The notes beneath the pieces were generated by a model. It worked only from the letters and a program-made list of their open reading frames with translations, searched no databases and was not told the DNA's origin. A stretch of DNA of 55,864 bases from Chitinophagaceae bacterium (GTDB taxonomy: Bacteria; Bacteroidota; Bacteroidia; Chitinophagales; Chitinophagaceae): assembly GCA_019247775.1 (NCBI GenBank), contig JAFBAN010000212.1, forward strand, positions 1 to 55,864, read 5' to 3'. A program made the translations under genes and the position numbers. Below are positions 1-7,274 of the stretch, piece by piece. Numbering within the stretch: position 1 is the first letter of the stretch; each line of letters opens with the position of its first letter.

Positions 1-93
1 AGAATAAGAATATAGATTTCATGGTAGTGATATGCATGCTTGAAAGTACGCATCTTTCTAATAGGCTGAAATGGGTTAGGGACAACAGTATGT

Positions 94-350
94 GCCGGAC
101 TCAGATATCGGGGTGGGTTACATCGGTTGTTGGTCAGGCGACCAACAACGGCGTAGGGACAACTGCATTTGGATGATTGCAGAACGCTTCAATTTTCGGT
201 TTGCGACCAGATTACCGGGCGGGTAGTGCAGGTGTGCCGGACTCAGATATCCGGGTGGGTTGCATCGGTTATTGGTCAGGCGACCAACAACGGCGTGAGA
301 TATCCGGGTGGGTTGCATAGGTTGTTGGTCAGGCGATCAACGACGGCGGG
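94..350. repeat. Three-copy hairpin repeat cluster
   Basis: Three copies of a roughly 55-60 bp unit lie here (about 94-153, 234-293 and 296-350). Each has a conserved lead ending in GGGTGGGTT followed by a hairpin. In copy 1 the hairpin is a perfect 10-bp stem (126-135 with 140-149) around an AGGC loop. In copy 2 (268-291) one position is mismatched. In copy 3 (321-344) the changes mostly keep pairing through G-T wobbles. The lead TCAGATATC also occurs at the 3' end of the neighbouring membrane gene (361-369). Retained pairing suggests a structured repeat, but no function is known to me. I see no gene in 1-360. Confidence 0.75.
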
Positions 351-360
351 AGAGAGACAA

Positions 361-1044
361 TCAGATATCGAATCGCTTTGCTTTTAAAATCTTGAAGATT
401 TTAGTACCCCAAGGATCGATGGGGTCTTTCGTTAAACCTTGATGAATATTATCAAAACCTCGCACGACTAGATATATCGCTGCAGTCAGCAAAGCAAGGT
501 AGAACTCTGGACTATTCAAATTATCTTCTTTCTCCGATGACGCTCTTAAAGCAGCAACAGTTAACCCAATCATTGTTTCCGTAAGACCATATAAAGCTCT
601 TCTTTTCAATCTGAAGTACCATAAAAAAACACCCAAAAACAAAGTTGTAATTATTGATAGAAAAATTGCTCTTTCTTTTGGGATCGCAGAAGAAGTTATC
701 CACATGTAGGCGTCCTTGATACCAGCGCCCATTCCATAATAAAAGATACTAGCTCCATAAATAACGAATGGACTTGCAACTATAAAAAGTATTTCCCACC
801 AAGTCGGTTTCTTATAGCCACCCTTGATCCATGCCCTAACGTATACAATTGAAACCAATGTAAATAATGGAATGGCGATATAAAAAGTATTTCGATAAAT
901 GACAGCGCCGCTTCGATTAGATAAGCCCCAGCACATTGCCGCCATAAGTGGTAAATAGAGCAGCATCTGAAATCCAGATACTTTAGGGCTTGTACTGCCA
1001 GAATCAATTTTCTCTACGTTTAGTTGTTCGTCATTTGCGTCCAT
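361..1044 (-). CDS. Hypothetical multi-pass membrane protein, AT-rich
   Basis: I do not recognise a family. From the ATG at 1044 the product is 227 aa, with an acidic N-terminus and about five hydrophobic segments (near residues 25-45, 55-75, 85-110, 130-150 and 180-200), so it is probably an inner-membrane protein. The same frame is open further upstream (to about 1160) and the extra residues look protein-like, so the true start may be earlier, or this may be the 3' part of a longer broken gene whose 5' part is the lipoprotein-like fragment at 1089-1324. The base composition is visibly more AT-rich than the flanking genes, which hints at acquisition from elsewhere. It lies between a hairpin cluster and the carB fragment, with no functional context. 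Confidence 0.5.
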   Translation of the reverse strand: MDANDEQLNVEKIDSGSTSPKVSGFQMLLYLPLMAAMCWGLSNRSGAVIYRNTFYIAIPLFTLVSIVYVRAWIKGGYKKPTWWEILFIVASPFVIYGASIFYYGMGAGIKDAYMWITSSAIPKERAIFLSIITTLFLGVFLWYFRLKRRALYGLTETMIGLTVAALRASSEKEDNLNSPEFYLALLTAAIYLVVRGFDNIHQGLTKDPIDPWGTKIFKILKAKRFDI

Positions 1045-1088
1045 AAATTCACTTGCGAATAAGAAAATAACATTTTTTCTATTAAAGC

Positions 1089-1324
1089 CTAGAAGATGCG
1101 CACTGGCTTCCCAATACAAATCCCATTCTGAAAACGTTCCGTTTGAAGTATCGCAGGATATTTAAAAGTTATTGAAAAAACGTCTTTTATTGTATCAGAA
1201 AAGCTTTTCCAGTGCCAAGAAGAATCTGAAAGTTCAACTGTTGAATTTGATTCTAAATCCACCTCGTGTTTGGAGAACAAGCGAATAATAATAAGCTCAA
1301 AAAAAATAGCAGAGTGTTCTTCAT
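1089..1324 (-). pseudogene. Frameshifted lipoprotein-like gene fragment
   Basis: An ATG at 1324 opens a reading frame that encodes a clear lipoprotein signal (MKNTLLFFLSLLLFAC) but stops after 23 codons at 1253. One frame over, from about 1280 to 1089, the DNA encodes a further soluble-looking 60-residue segment (HEVDLESNSTVELSDSSWHW and onward). The simplest reading is that one base was lost just after the lipobox cysteine. A second frame change near 1150-1120 would join it to the frame of the downstream membrane gene. This is either a decaying gene or a region with sequencing indels; an 8-base T run lies in the signal peptide. I do not recognise the family. Confidence 0.4.
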
Positions 1325-1458
1325 AAAGCTATAGTTAACACTTAAAAGTACGCAAGTTTCGCAAGCCCTGAAATAGCCGCAAAATTCGCTTTTCGCTGAC
1401 ATTCAACGGCTACGAGTTTCGTTTTCGGAACAGCAAAGTGCACAAAAGCACAAGTGGG

Positions 1459-1477
1459 TGTGGGTTATATACCCACA
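1459..1477. other. Small hairpin downstream of carB fragment
   Basis: A 7-bp stem TGTGGGT/ACCCACA with a 5-nt loop lies in the 200-bp gap between the carB fragment and the AT-rich region. Read from carB it follows the stop codon by about 50 nt, but no T-run follows the stem, so a terminator role is only a possibility. I see nothing else in 1325-1524 apart from a stretch at 1341-1376 that resembles 39-74. Confidence 0.3.
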
Positions 1478-1524
1478 AAACGAAGGAAAAAAACTTTTTG
1501 AATCTTTTGGAATAAGGGTGAAGC

Positions 1525-2718
1525 CTATTTGCTTAGGTTCATACTCCGTTCCTTATAAAGCGTCCTAAAATAAGGATCCCGCAGATCCTTAATAAACCGA
1601 ATGGCTTCACCAGTGCTCTTCATCTCCGGCCCCAACTCCTTATTCACGCCGGGAAATTTATCAAAACTGAATACCGGCTCCTTAATGGCATAGCCTTCCA
1701 GCTTTTTCTCCATGGTGAAATCGGTGAGCTTATTGGCGCCGAGCATTACTTTGGTGGCGATATTGAGGTAGGGGATCTGGTAGGCTTTGGCAATGAACGG
1801 CGTGGTACGTGATGCCCTCGGATTGGCTTCGATCACATACACTTTACCATCTTTAATGGCGAACTGGATATTGATCAGTCCGCGGATATCCAAAGCCCGG
1901 GCGATCTTCTCCGAATAAAATTCCATTGTCTCCACCACCAGCGGGGTAAGATTGAAAGCAGGCAGCACGGCATTACTGTCGCCGCTATGGATACCGGCCG
2001 GCTCGATATGCTCCATCACACCCATGATATGGAAATTCTCGCCGTCGAAAATGGCGTCCACTTCGGCTTCCTGGCAGCGGTCGAGGAAATGATCGATCAG
2101 GATCTTGTTACCCGGTAAATGTTTCAGCAGGCTGATCACCGCTTTCTCCACTTCCTCATCATTGATCACGATCCGCATCCTTTGTCCGCCCAGCACATAG
2201 CTCGGGCGCACCAGCACCGGGTACCCCACCGCATTGGCCACCGCTATCGCTTCTTCGGCTTCATAAGCGGTACCATATTGGGGGTAAGGGATATTCAGTT
2301 CCTTCAGCAGATCGCTGAACCGGCCGCGGTCTTCCGCGATATCCATATTGTCGAAAGAAGTGCCGATGATCTTAATGCCTTTGGCATGCAGCCGCTTCGC
2401 CAGCTTCAGCGCGGTCTGCCCGCCCAGCTGCACGATCACGCCCTCGGGCTGCTCCAGCTCCACGATCTCCCAGAGATGCTCCCAGTATACCGGCTCGAAG
2501 TACAGCTTATCGGCCATATCGAAGTCGGTGGATACGGTCTCTGGATTACAGTTCACCATGATCGCCTCATACCCGCATTCCTTGATGGCCAGCAGCCCAT
2601 GCACACAGCAATAATCGAACTCGATGCCCTGGCCGATCCGGTTAGGACCGCTGCCCAGAACAATGATCTTTTTCTTCTTCGAGGGTACTGATTCGTTGGA
2701 ATTAAGGGTAGGATTCAT
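1525..2718 (-). CDS. carB: Carbamoyl-phosphate synthase large chain, C-terminal half only
   Basis: The 397-aa product matches the second synthetase unit of CarB, the half that makes carbamoyl phosphate from carbamate with ATP. It has a preATP-grasp fold with GSGPNRIGQGIEFDYC near residue 20, followed by an ATP-grasp domain with the motifs VIVQLGGQT, RPSYVLGGQRM, HIEPAGIHSGDSNAVLP and EANPRASRT. The C-terminus (FRTLYKERSMNLSK) is, as I recall, where Bacteroidota CarB proteins end naturally without an allosteric MGS domain, so the 3' end looks complete. The N-terminal half that carries the bicarbonate-activating site is absent, and a different operon lies upstream. I chose the ATG at 2718; an in-frame TTG lies six codons before it. 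It could be one part of a genuinely split CarB, or a truncated second copy. Confidence 0.85.
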   Translation of the reverse strand: MNPTLNSNESVPSKKKKIIVLGSGPNRIGQGIEFDYCCVHGLLAIKECGYEAIMVNCNPETVSTDFDMADKLYFEPVYWEHLWEIVELEQPEGVIVQLGGQTALKLAKRLHAKGIKIIGTSFDNMDIAEDRGRFSDLLKELNIPYPQYGTAYEAEEAIAVANAVGYPVLVRPSYVLGGQRMRIVINDEEVEKAVISLLKHLPGNKILIDHFLDRCQEAEVDAIFDGENFHIMGVMEHIEPAGIHSGDSNAVLPAFNLTPLVVETMEFYSEKIARALDIRGLINIQFAIKDGKVYVIEANPRASRTTPFIAKAYQIPYLNIATKVMLGANKLTDFTMEKKLEGYAIKEPVFSFDKFPGVNKELGPEMKSTGEAIRFIKDLRDPYFRTLYKERSMNLSK

Positions 2719-2756
2719 CGCGCAGAAATTGCGCAAAAGTAAGGGGAAAAAAGGAA

Positions 2757-2842
2757 AGTCTGGAGTTAGAAGTTAGGAGTTAGGAGTAGGGGTTTGGAGG
2801 TTGGCGTTATTACTCCAGACTCCTAACTTCTAACTCCAGACT
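2757..2842. repeat. Heptamer-array palindrome (AGTCTGG type)
   Basis: The left arm is built of 7-nt units (AGTCTGG, AGTTAGA, AGTTAGG, AGTTAGG) and the right arm (about 2809-2842) is its reverse complement, so transcripts could fold into a long hairpin. It fills the gap between the start of the carB fragment and the end of the small membrane gene. The same core word recurs at 8344-8377 and 30657-30805. Confidence 0.8.
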
Positions 2843-2851
2843 GGCGGTTGC

Positions 2852-3208
2852 CTATTCTGCACTTGCGTCCTGCTCCCCCGCCCTCCGCCAGGTTCTGCAT
2901 TTGTTGCGCCATTCCTGTTTCATGTTCTCGCGCTCTTCGGGGGTCATGTTATGCCATTTTTCGCGCATTTCTTTGGTCCAGTAGCGTCCGCGGCCCCGGC
3001 CCCAGGCCCGGCCGCCGAAGCCGCCGAACAGGATCTTGCTCAATACCAGCAGCCCCAACGCCTGCCAGAAGCCGATCAGGGGCACGTTTACCACGGTGGT
3101 CAATACCCCGTTCCAGAGGCTCATCACCACCCAGCCCAGCACTGCCGCAAATACCACGGCGCATACAATGAAGCCAACAATTTTCATGGCCCAGAATTTC
3201 TTATTCAT
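2852..3208 (-). CDS. Small membrane protein co-transcribed with ECF sigma factor
   Basis: The 118-aa product has two predicted membrane segments (about residues 7-30 and 40-62), then a Gly/Arg-rich linker (GGFGGRAWGRGRGRYW) and a basic, helical tail (TKEMREKWHNMTPEERENMK). The tail loosely resembles the LTPEQ-type helices of Spy/CpxP-like proteins, but the match is too weak for a family call. The ATG at 3208 is 10 nt after the stop of the upstream sigma factor, so the two are almost certainly one transcript. The pairing suggests a membrane partner or target of the sigma factor, possibly in envelope stress, but this is inference only. Confidence 0.75.
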   Translation of the reverse strand: MNKKFWAMKIVGFIVCAVVFAAVLGWVVMSLWNGVLTTVVNVPLIGFWQALGLLVLSKILFGGFGGRAWGRGRGRYWTKEMREKWHNMTPEERENMKQEWRNKCRTWRRAGEQDASAE

Positions 3209-3218
3209 ACAATAGTTT

Positions 3219-3797
3219 TTATTTTTTTAAGAGCTCATCCCGCAGACTGCCTAGCCGTTCGCGGAGATGCAGTACGGCATAGCGTTTACGGCTAAGCAAT
3301 GTGTTAATGGTTTCGCCGGTCTGCTCGGCAATGGTCTTGAATGGTACTCCTTCCAGCTCGTTCAGAACAAATACTTCCCGCTGCGGCGCCGGCAGCTCGT
3401 CCAGTGCATCGTTCAGGGCTTCCCAGAACAGGTTGCGCAGGTACACTGTTTCGGGATTGGATGAATCGTCGAAAAAAATATCCGTCCAGTCGAAGCCGGC
3501 CTCGCCGTCGGCGTCGGTGTACACATCTTCGAGCAGAACGGGTTTCTTTTTGCGCTGGCGGTCGGTGATCTTGTTGCGGGTTACCGTGAACAGCCAGCCG
3601 GTCAGTTGCTCGATGGGCTGGGTATTGCCGATGAACTGGTAGAATACATCCTGCAGTATGTCTTCCGCATCCGCTTCATTACTCACCCGTTTCCGGATAA
3701 AGCCCATCAGCCGCTTGCTGTAAGCGTTGATGACCTCGGTAATGCTGCTGGATCGGGATTCTCCCATATCAGTTGGTATCGTCAGGGCCTTCGCCAT
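3219..3797 (-). CDS. ECF-type RNA polymerase sigma factor
   Basis: The 192-aa protein has the ECF sigma-70 layout. Region 2 spans about residues 22-85, with NEADAEDILQDVFYQF and the promoter-melting stretch LTGWLFTVTRNKITDRQRKK. Region 4 spans about 130-185, with LDELPAPQREVFVLNELEG and the helix-turn-helix around FKTIAEQTGETINTLLSRKR. The two regions are joined by an acidic linker. The start is the ATG at 3797; a second ATG ten codons on (MGESRSSS) is possible. No anti-sigma gene with a recognisable domain is adjacent. The only partner is the small membrane protein downstream, which might play that role. Confidence 0.9.
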   Translation of the reverse strand: MAKALTIPTDMGESRSSSITEVINAYSKRLMGFIRKRVSNEADAEDILQDVFYQFIGNTQPIEQLTGWLFTVTRNKITDRQRKKKPVLLEDVYTDADGEAGFDWTDIFFDDSSNPETVYLRNLFWEALNDALDELPAPQREVFVLNELEGVPFKTIAEQTGETINTLLSRKRYAVLHLRERLGSLRDELLKK

Positions 3798-3916
3798 TGG
3801 TTAGGTAGACGGGGCGGGAAGGCGAATATTTTAAGAAGGGTAAAAATTTCGGAATTGGCAATTCCAAAATTGCAACGGCACTCTAAGATAATCCAATAAT
3901 TTTGTTGACTCATAAC

Positions 3917-3976
3917 GCTGCGTCTTTGCGTCTCTGCGGTTATTTTTTTTACCACAGAGGCGCAGAGGCCCGGAGG
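3917..3976. repeat. CGCAGAG-type palindrome
   Basis: An inverted repeat has a left arm ending CTCTGCGGT (to 3940), a T-rich loop, and a right arm starting ACCACAGAGGCGCAGAGG. It ends about 15 nt before the start of the downstream STAS-like gene. It is one of about ten intergenic palindromes of this type in the window; clear ones are at 7134, 8385, 13164, 24943, 38635 and 51615. Confidence 0.7.
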
Positions 3977-3990
3977 TAAAACCTGAGTCC

Positions 3991-4377
3991 ATGGAAATAC
4001 CGGAAGATCGCCCCGTTTTTGACGGCGAAATAGCAACGTACTGGTTCGATCACGGGATACTTGTTTCGCTTTCCAAACCGGTGAAGCGTACGGTGGAGAA
4101 TATCGGCCGCAATGTGGCGCTGGTGAAAGAGATCACCGGCAACCAACCCATGCCCTTGCTGATCTATCTCAAAAATTCGCCGGTGCCCGATAAGCAGACC
4201 CGGAAATATTCGACCGAGCAACTGCCGGTCATCTACAAAGCCATGGCGATGGTATCCAAACCCGGGCTCGCCAGCTTCATCATGAAATTGCTGTTCGGAC
4301 TGCAGTCGCCGCCCATACCAATGAAACATTTTACCAATGAGAACGAAGCCAGGGCGTGGCTGCAGCAGTATCTGTAA
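3991..4377 (+). CDS. STAS/SpoIIAA-like small protein (DUF7793-like)
   Basis: The 128-aa protein has the alternating pattern of a STAS/SEC14-like fold. A short strand-rich N-terminus (ATYWFDHGILVSLSK) is followed by a helix with a conserved ITGNQPMPLLIYLKN strand, then RKYSTEQLP, a hydrophobic helix with a KP..ASFIMKLLFGLQ core, and a C-terminal FTNENEARAWLQQYL. This layout matches a Bacteroidota family that I recall as DUF7793; its role is not established. There is no signal peptide. It stands alone between the ECF operon and the alkylation-repair pair, directly after a palindromic repeat. Confidence 0.7.
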   Translation: MEIPEDRPVFDGEIATYWFDHGILVSLSKPVKRTVENIGRNVALVKEITGNQPMPLLIYLKNSPVPDKQTRKYSTEQLPVIYKAMAMVSKPGLASFIMKLLFGLQSPPIPMKHFTNENEARAWLQQYL

Positions 4378-4419
4378 GAAGATAGCAAGGATCGGGTAGG
4401 ACTGCCGCTATGCGCGGGA

Positions 4420-4427
4420 TAGTTTTG
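4420..4427 (+). promoter_or_regulatory. -7 box of the ada-alkB promoter
   Basis: TAGTTTTG matches the Bacteroidota consensus TAnnTTTG and ends 17 nt before the chosen ATG at 4445. No convincing TTG is seen at the expected -33 distance. Confidence 0.5.
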
Positions 4428-4444
4428 TGGGATCAATCAATGTT

Positions 4445-5290
4445 ATGAAAACACAGGAGCAACTCAATTTCGACCGGATCGCAGAAGCGATCGCTTATAT
4501 CCAGGCCAATTTCAAACAGCAACCCAGCCTGGAACAGCTGGCCGCCCAGGTACACCTGAGTCCTTTCCATTTTCAAAGGCTTTTTACGGAGTGGGCGGGC
4601 ACCAGCCCTAAAAAATTCCTGCAGTACATCAGCATCGAACACGCCAAACAGGTGTTGAAAGAGCAGGCAACGCTAAGCGATGCCGCGTTTGAAACAGGAC
4701 TATCGGGTACCGGCAGACTGCACGATATGTTCATCAATATCGAAGGCATGACGCCGGCAGAATACCGCGATGGTGGAAAAGACCTTGCGATCAACTACAG
4801 CTTTGCAGAAAGCCCGTTCGGGAATATACTGGTAGCTTCTACGCCGAAAGGCATCTGTCATCTTTCTTTTCTGGATGATGAAGAAGCGGCATTCGGTTCT
4901 TTGCAGCGGCAATTCCCGAAGGCGGTATTCAAACAGAAGCTTGACCTGATACAGCAGAATGCGCTGTTCATTTTTACACACGACTGGAACCGGCTGCACG
5001 AGATCAAACTGCATCTGAAAGGAACTGGTTTTCAGCTCAAGGTTTGGGAAAGCCTGCTGAAGATACCGATGGGCCGGCTGGCTACATATGGTTCTATCGC
5101 GAAGCAGATCGCCCGGCCCGGGGCTTCGAGGGCGGTGGGTACGGCCATCGGCGATAATCCGGTTGCATTTCTGATCCCCTGTCACCGCGTGATCCAGTCC
5201 ACAGGCGTATTCGGCGGATATATGTGGGGGCCAACCCGTAAAGCTGCGATCATAGGATGGGAAGCCGCACGTAGGGAAACAGGAGTATAA
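4445..5290 (+). CDS. Ada-like AraC/methylated-DNA--cysteine methyltransferase
   Basis: The 281-aa protein is a two-domain fusion. An AraC-type helix-turn-helix occupies about residues 10-110 (SLEQLAAQVHLSPFHFQRLF and the second helix around LSDAAFETGLSG). A suicide O6-alkylguanine transferase domain follows, with the acceptor cysteine C246 in the IPCHRVI motif and the DNA-reading part GFQLKVWESLLKIPMG upstream. It removes methyl groups from O6-methylguanine and may act as a regulator. It lacks the N-terminal zinc/phosphotriester domain of E. coli Ada, so sensing would have to rest on C246. The ATG at 4445 is preferred over an in-frame GTG at 4427, which overlaps the -7 box. An AlkB-type gene follows after 16 nt, giving an alkylation-repair operon. 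Confidence 0.92.
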   Translation: MKTQEQLNFDRIAEAIAYIQANFKQQPSLEQLAAQVHLSPFHFQRLFTEWAGTSPKKFLQYISIEHAKQVLKEQATLSDAAFETGLSGTGRLHDMFINIEGMTPAEYRDGGKDLAINYSFAESPFGNILVASTPKGICHLSFLDDEEAAFGSLQRQFPKAVFKQKLDLIQQNALFIFTHDWNRLHEIKLHLKGTGFQLKVWESLLKIPMGRLATYGSIAKQIARPGASRAVGTAIGDNPVAFLIPCHRVIQSTGVFGGYMWGPTRKAAIIGWEAARRETGV

Positions 5291-5306
5291 CGATCAACAG
5301 CACAGT

Positions 5307-5912
5307 ATGGAATTATTCAATGAACAGGCCGATCCCGCCATCAATTTACTTCCCTATGAAGGTATTGTTAATTACTACGGACCTGTTATGTCTATGCAGG
5401 ATGCGCAGCATTATTTCGATGCATTATTGAAAGCGATCGAATGGCGCAATGATGAAGCGGTGATCTTCGGGCGGCATCTGATCACAAAAAGAAAAGCTGC
5501 CTGGTATGGTGATGCGGACTATTCGTATACCTATTCGAAAGTTACCAAGCATGCATTGCCATGGACACCGGAACTGGCAGAACTGAAAGCGCTGGTTGAA
5601 AGAACAACAGGCGAAATATTCAATTCCTGTTTGCTCAATCTTTATCATACCGGTGAAGAGGGAATGGCCTGGCATAGCGATGATGAACTGATGCTCGAGA
5701 AGAACGGCGCGATCGCATCCCTGAGTTTGGGGGCGGCAAGGAAATTCAGTTTCCGGCATAAGAAGACGAAGCAAACCGTTTCGCTTGTACTCGATCCGGG
5801 AAGCCTGCTGGTGATGAAAGGCAGCACGCAGACACATTGGCATCATCGGTTACCGCCCACCAAACGGGTGCATGAGCCGAGGATCAATCTGACTTTCCGA
5901 AAGATGGTGTAA
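5307..5912 (+). CDS. alkB: AlkB-type 2-oxoglutarate/Fe(II) DNA dealkylase
   Basis: The 201-aa protein belongs to the AlkB dioxygenase family, which oxidatively removes N1-methyladenine and N3-methylcytosine lesions. The iron ligands are visible as H123 and D125 in AWHSDDE and H180 in THWHHRLPP. The 2-oxoglutarate contacts are R192 and R198 in RINLTFR. The NSCLLNLYHTGEEGMAWHSD stretch is closer to the ALKBH2/3-like branch than to E. coli AlkB. It is the second gene of an operon with the Ada-like protein, so it is probably induced with it. There is no signal peptide, as expected for a cytoplasmic enzyme. Confidence 0.9.
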   Translation: MELFNEQADPAINLLPYEGIVNYYGPVMSMQDAQHYFDALLKAIEWRNDEAVIFGRHLITKRKAAWYGDADYSYTYSKVTKHALPWTPELAELKALVERTTGEIFNSCLLNLYHTGEEGMAWHSDDELMLEKNGAIASLSLGAARKFSFRHKKTKQTVSLVLDPGSLLVMKGSTQTHWHHRLPPTKRVHEPRINLTFRKMV

Positions 5913-5914
5913 GG

Positions 5915-6164
5915 GTTCGATAGAAGAAAAACGAAGGGAAGAAGAAAAAAGAGGTGGAGATGAATAGCTATTTTGTTGGACATGAGGATAAAAATGGTTT
6001 CGCTAGGAGCCAAGGAGAAAAAGAGGGTAGCAGGAGAGATCCCTCCTGAACTCCTTCGCTCTTATCCACTTTTAGCGAAACCATTCGAAACTCCATAGCA
6101 GCCTAAGGCATGCAATTAAAAGAACCTTCTTTTCTTCTTCCCTTCGTTTTTCTTTTATTGAAAC
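5915..6164. repeat. Nested-palindrome element, copy 1 (about 250 bp)
   Basis: The outer arms are a purine-rich stretch at the left (5915-5950) and its reverse complement at the right (about 6125-6164), ending ATTGAAAC. A second palindrome inside carries GGTTTCGCTAGGAG (from about 5996) and CTTTTAGCGAAACC (to about 6083). No open frame is convincing. A related element lies at 46978-47239. The size and nested inverted repeats resemble a non-autonomous mobile element (MITE), but no transposase is nearby. Confidence 0.7.
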
Positions 6165-6210
6165 CTCCCATGCCTCCCGCAATTCTTTAACTTAGTCTCA
6201 AATATTTCCC

Positions 6211-7125
6211 ATGGAATTCGGCCGCGTACCAGAAGAAGAACTAGACCAGATCGATTTTAAACTGCCAAAAGATCCTGCATTCAATAAGCAGGTATTGCCA
6301 GGCAATAAGGCCAAAGACCCGAAGGTCTATCTGGGCTGCGCCAAATGGGGCCGCACCGAATGGGTGGGCAAGATATATCCCCCCAAAACCAAGGAAAAAG
6401 ATTTTCTCGACCATTACGTAAAACATTACAACAGTATAGAGCTGAACGCCACGCATTATAAATTGTACGGCGAGGCCGGTATCGGCAAATGGGCGGCCAA
6501 AGCCGCGGGGCGCGATTTCAAATTTTGTCCGAAGATGTACCAGGGTGTTACCCATCGCGGCAACCTATTCAATAAAGATTTTCAGCTCAATGAATTTATC
6601 CGCGGCGTTCATGCATTCAGGGAACACCTGGGGCCGGTGTTCGTGCAACTAAGCGATGCATTTTCTCCGAAGCGGAAAGAGGAAGTATATACTTTTCTTA
6701 AAAGTCTGCCCGTTGATATGTCATTCTTTCTCGAAGTGCGGCATCCCGACTGGTTTGCCAAACCGGACATCCGTGAAGAACTGATGGAAACACTGCGATC
6801 GCTCAACATGGGCATCGTGATCACGGATACCGCAGGCCGGCGCGATTGTGCGCACATGTACCTGACGGTACCCAAAGCGTTCATCCGTTATGTGGGGAAT
6901 AGTTTACACCCGACAGATTTTCCGCGTGTGGACGACTGGGTGGCGCGGATGAAGGGCTGGCTGGATAAAGGGATAGAGGAACTGTATTTCTTCATGCATA
7001 TGCACGACGAGGCAAAATCGCCGGAACTGACCGTGTACATGGTCGATAAACTCAATAAGGCCTGTAAATTAAATCTGATCAAACCCAGTTTTGTGGATGG
7101 TGCGCCGCAGGAACTGTTCCGATAA
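6211..7125 (+). CDS. DUF72 (YecE-like) protein
   Basis: The 304-aa protein is a DUF72 member, a TIM-barrel family of unknown reaction. The diagnostic parts are YLGCAKWGRTEWVGKIYPP near residue 40, HYNSIELNATHYKL, FKFCPKMYQGVTH, VFVQLSDAFSP, FFLEVRHPDWF and a C-terminal YFFMHMHDEAKSPE. The full barrel is present, with a 35-residue N-terminal extension that is more charged than usual. The ATG at 6211 directly follows the palindromic element and is the only sensible start. It may be transcribed apart from ada-alkB because about 300 bp separate them. Confidence 0.88.
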   Translation: MEFGRVPEEELDQIDFKLPKDPAFNKQVLPGNKAKDPKVYLGCAKWGRTEWVGKIYPPKTKEKDFLDHYVKHYNSIELNATHYKLYGEAGIGKWAAKAAGRDFKFCPKMYQGVTHRGNLFNKDFQLNEFIRGVHAFREHLGPVFVQLSDAFSPKRKEEVYTFLKSLPVDMSFFLEVRHPDWFAKPDIREELMETLRSLNMGIVITDTAGRRDCAHMYLTVPKAFIRYVGNSLHPTDFPRVDDWVARMKGWLDKGIEELYFFMHMHDEAKSPELTVYMVDKLNKACKLNLIKPSFVDGAPQELFR

Positions 7126-7133
7126 CCGTATTT

Positions 7134-7226
7134 CTCTGCGCGAACTCCCGTACCTCATGTTCTCTGCGGTGAATTGCAGCGTAGGTTTTACCGCAGAGAA
7201 CATGAGGTACAAGAGCTAACGCAGAG
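7134..7226. repeat. CGCAGAG-type palindrome, long and well preserved
   Basis: A 37-nt left arm (7134-7170) pairs with 7190-7226 around a 19-nt loop. The inner part, with the words ACCGCAGAGAACATGAGGTA and its complement, is essentially perfect. It lies between the convergent ends of the DUF72 gene and the lipoprotein gene, so it could act as a two-way transcript end, but it lacks the T-run of a simple terminator. Confidence 0.8.
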
Positions 7227-7274
7227 GAACTGCCAGGTTTACACTGTTGAAAATTGTTGCTAACGCTCTTACGG

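Noticed and set aside
2119..2691. 190-codon open frame opposite the carB fragment
   Set aside because: It is a shadow of a conserved ATP-grasp gene, with no domain signal of its own.
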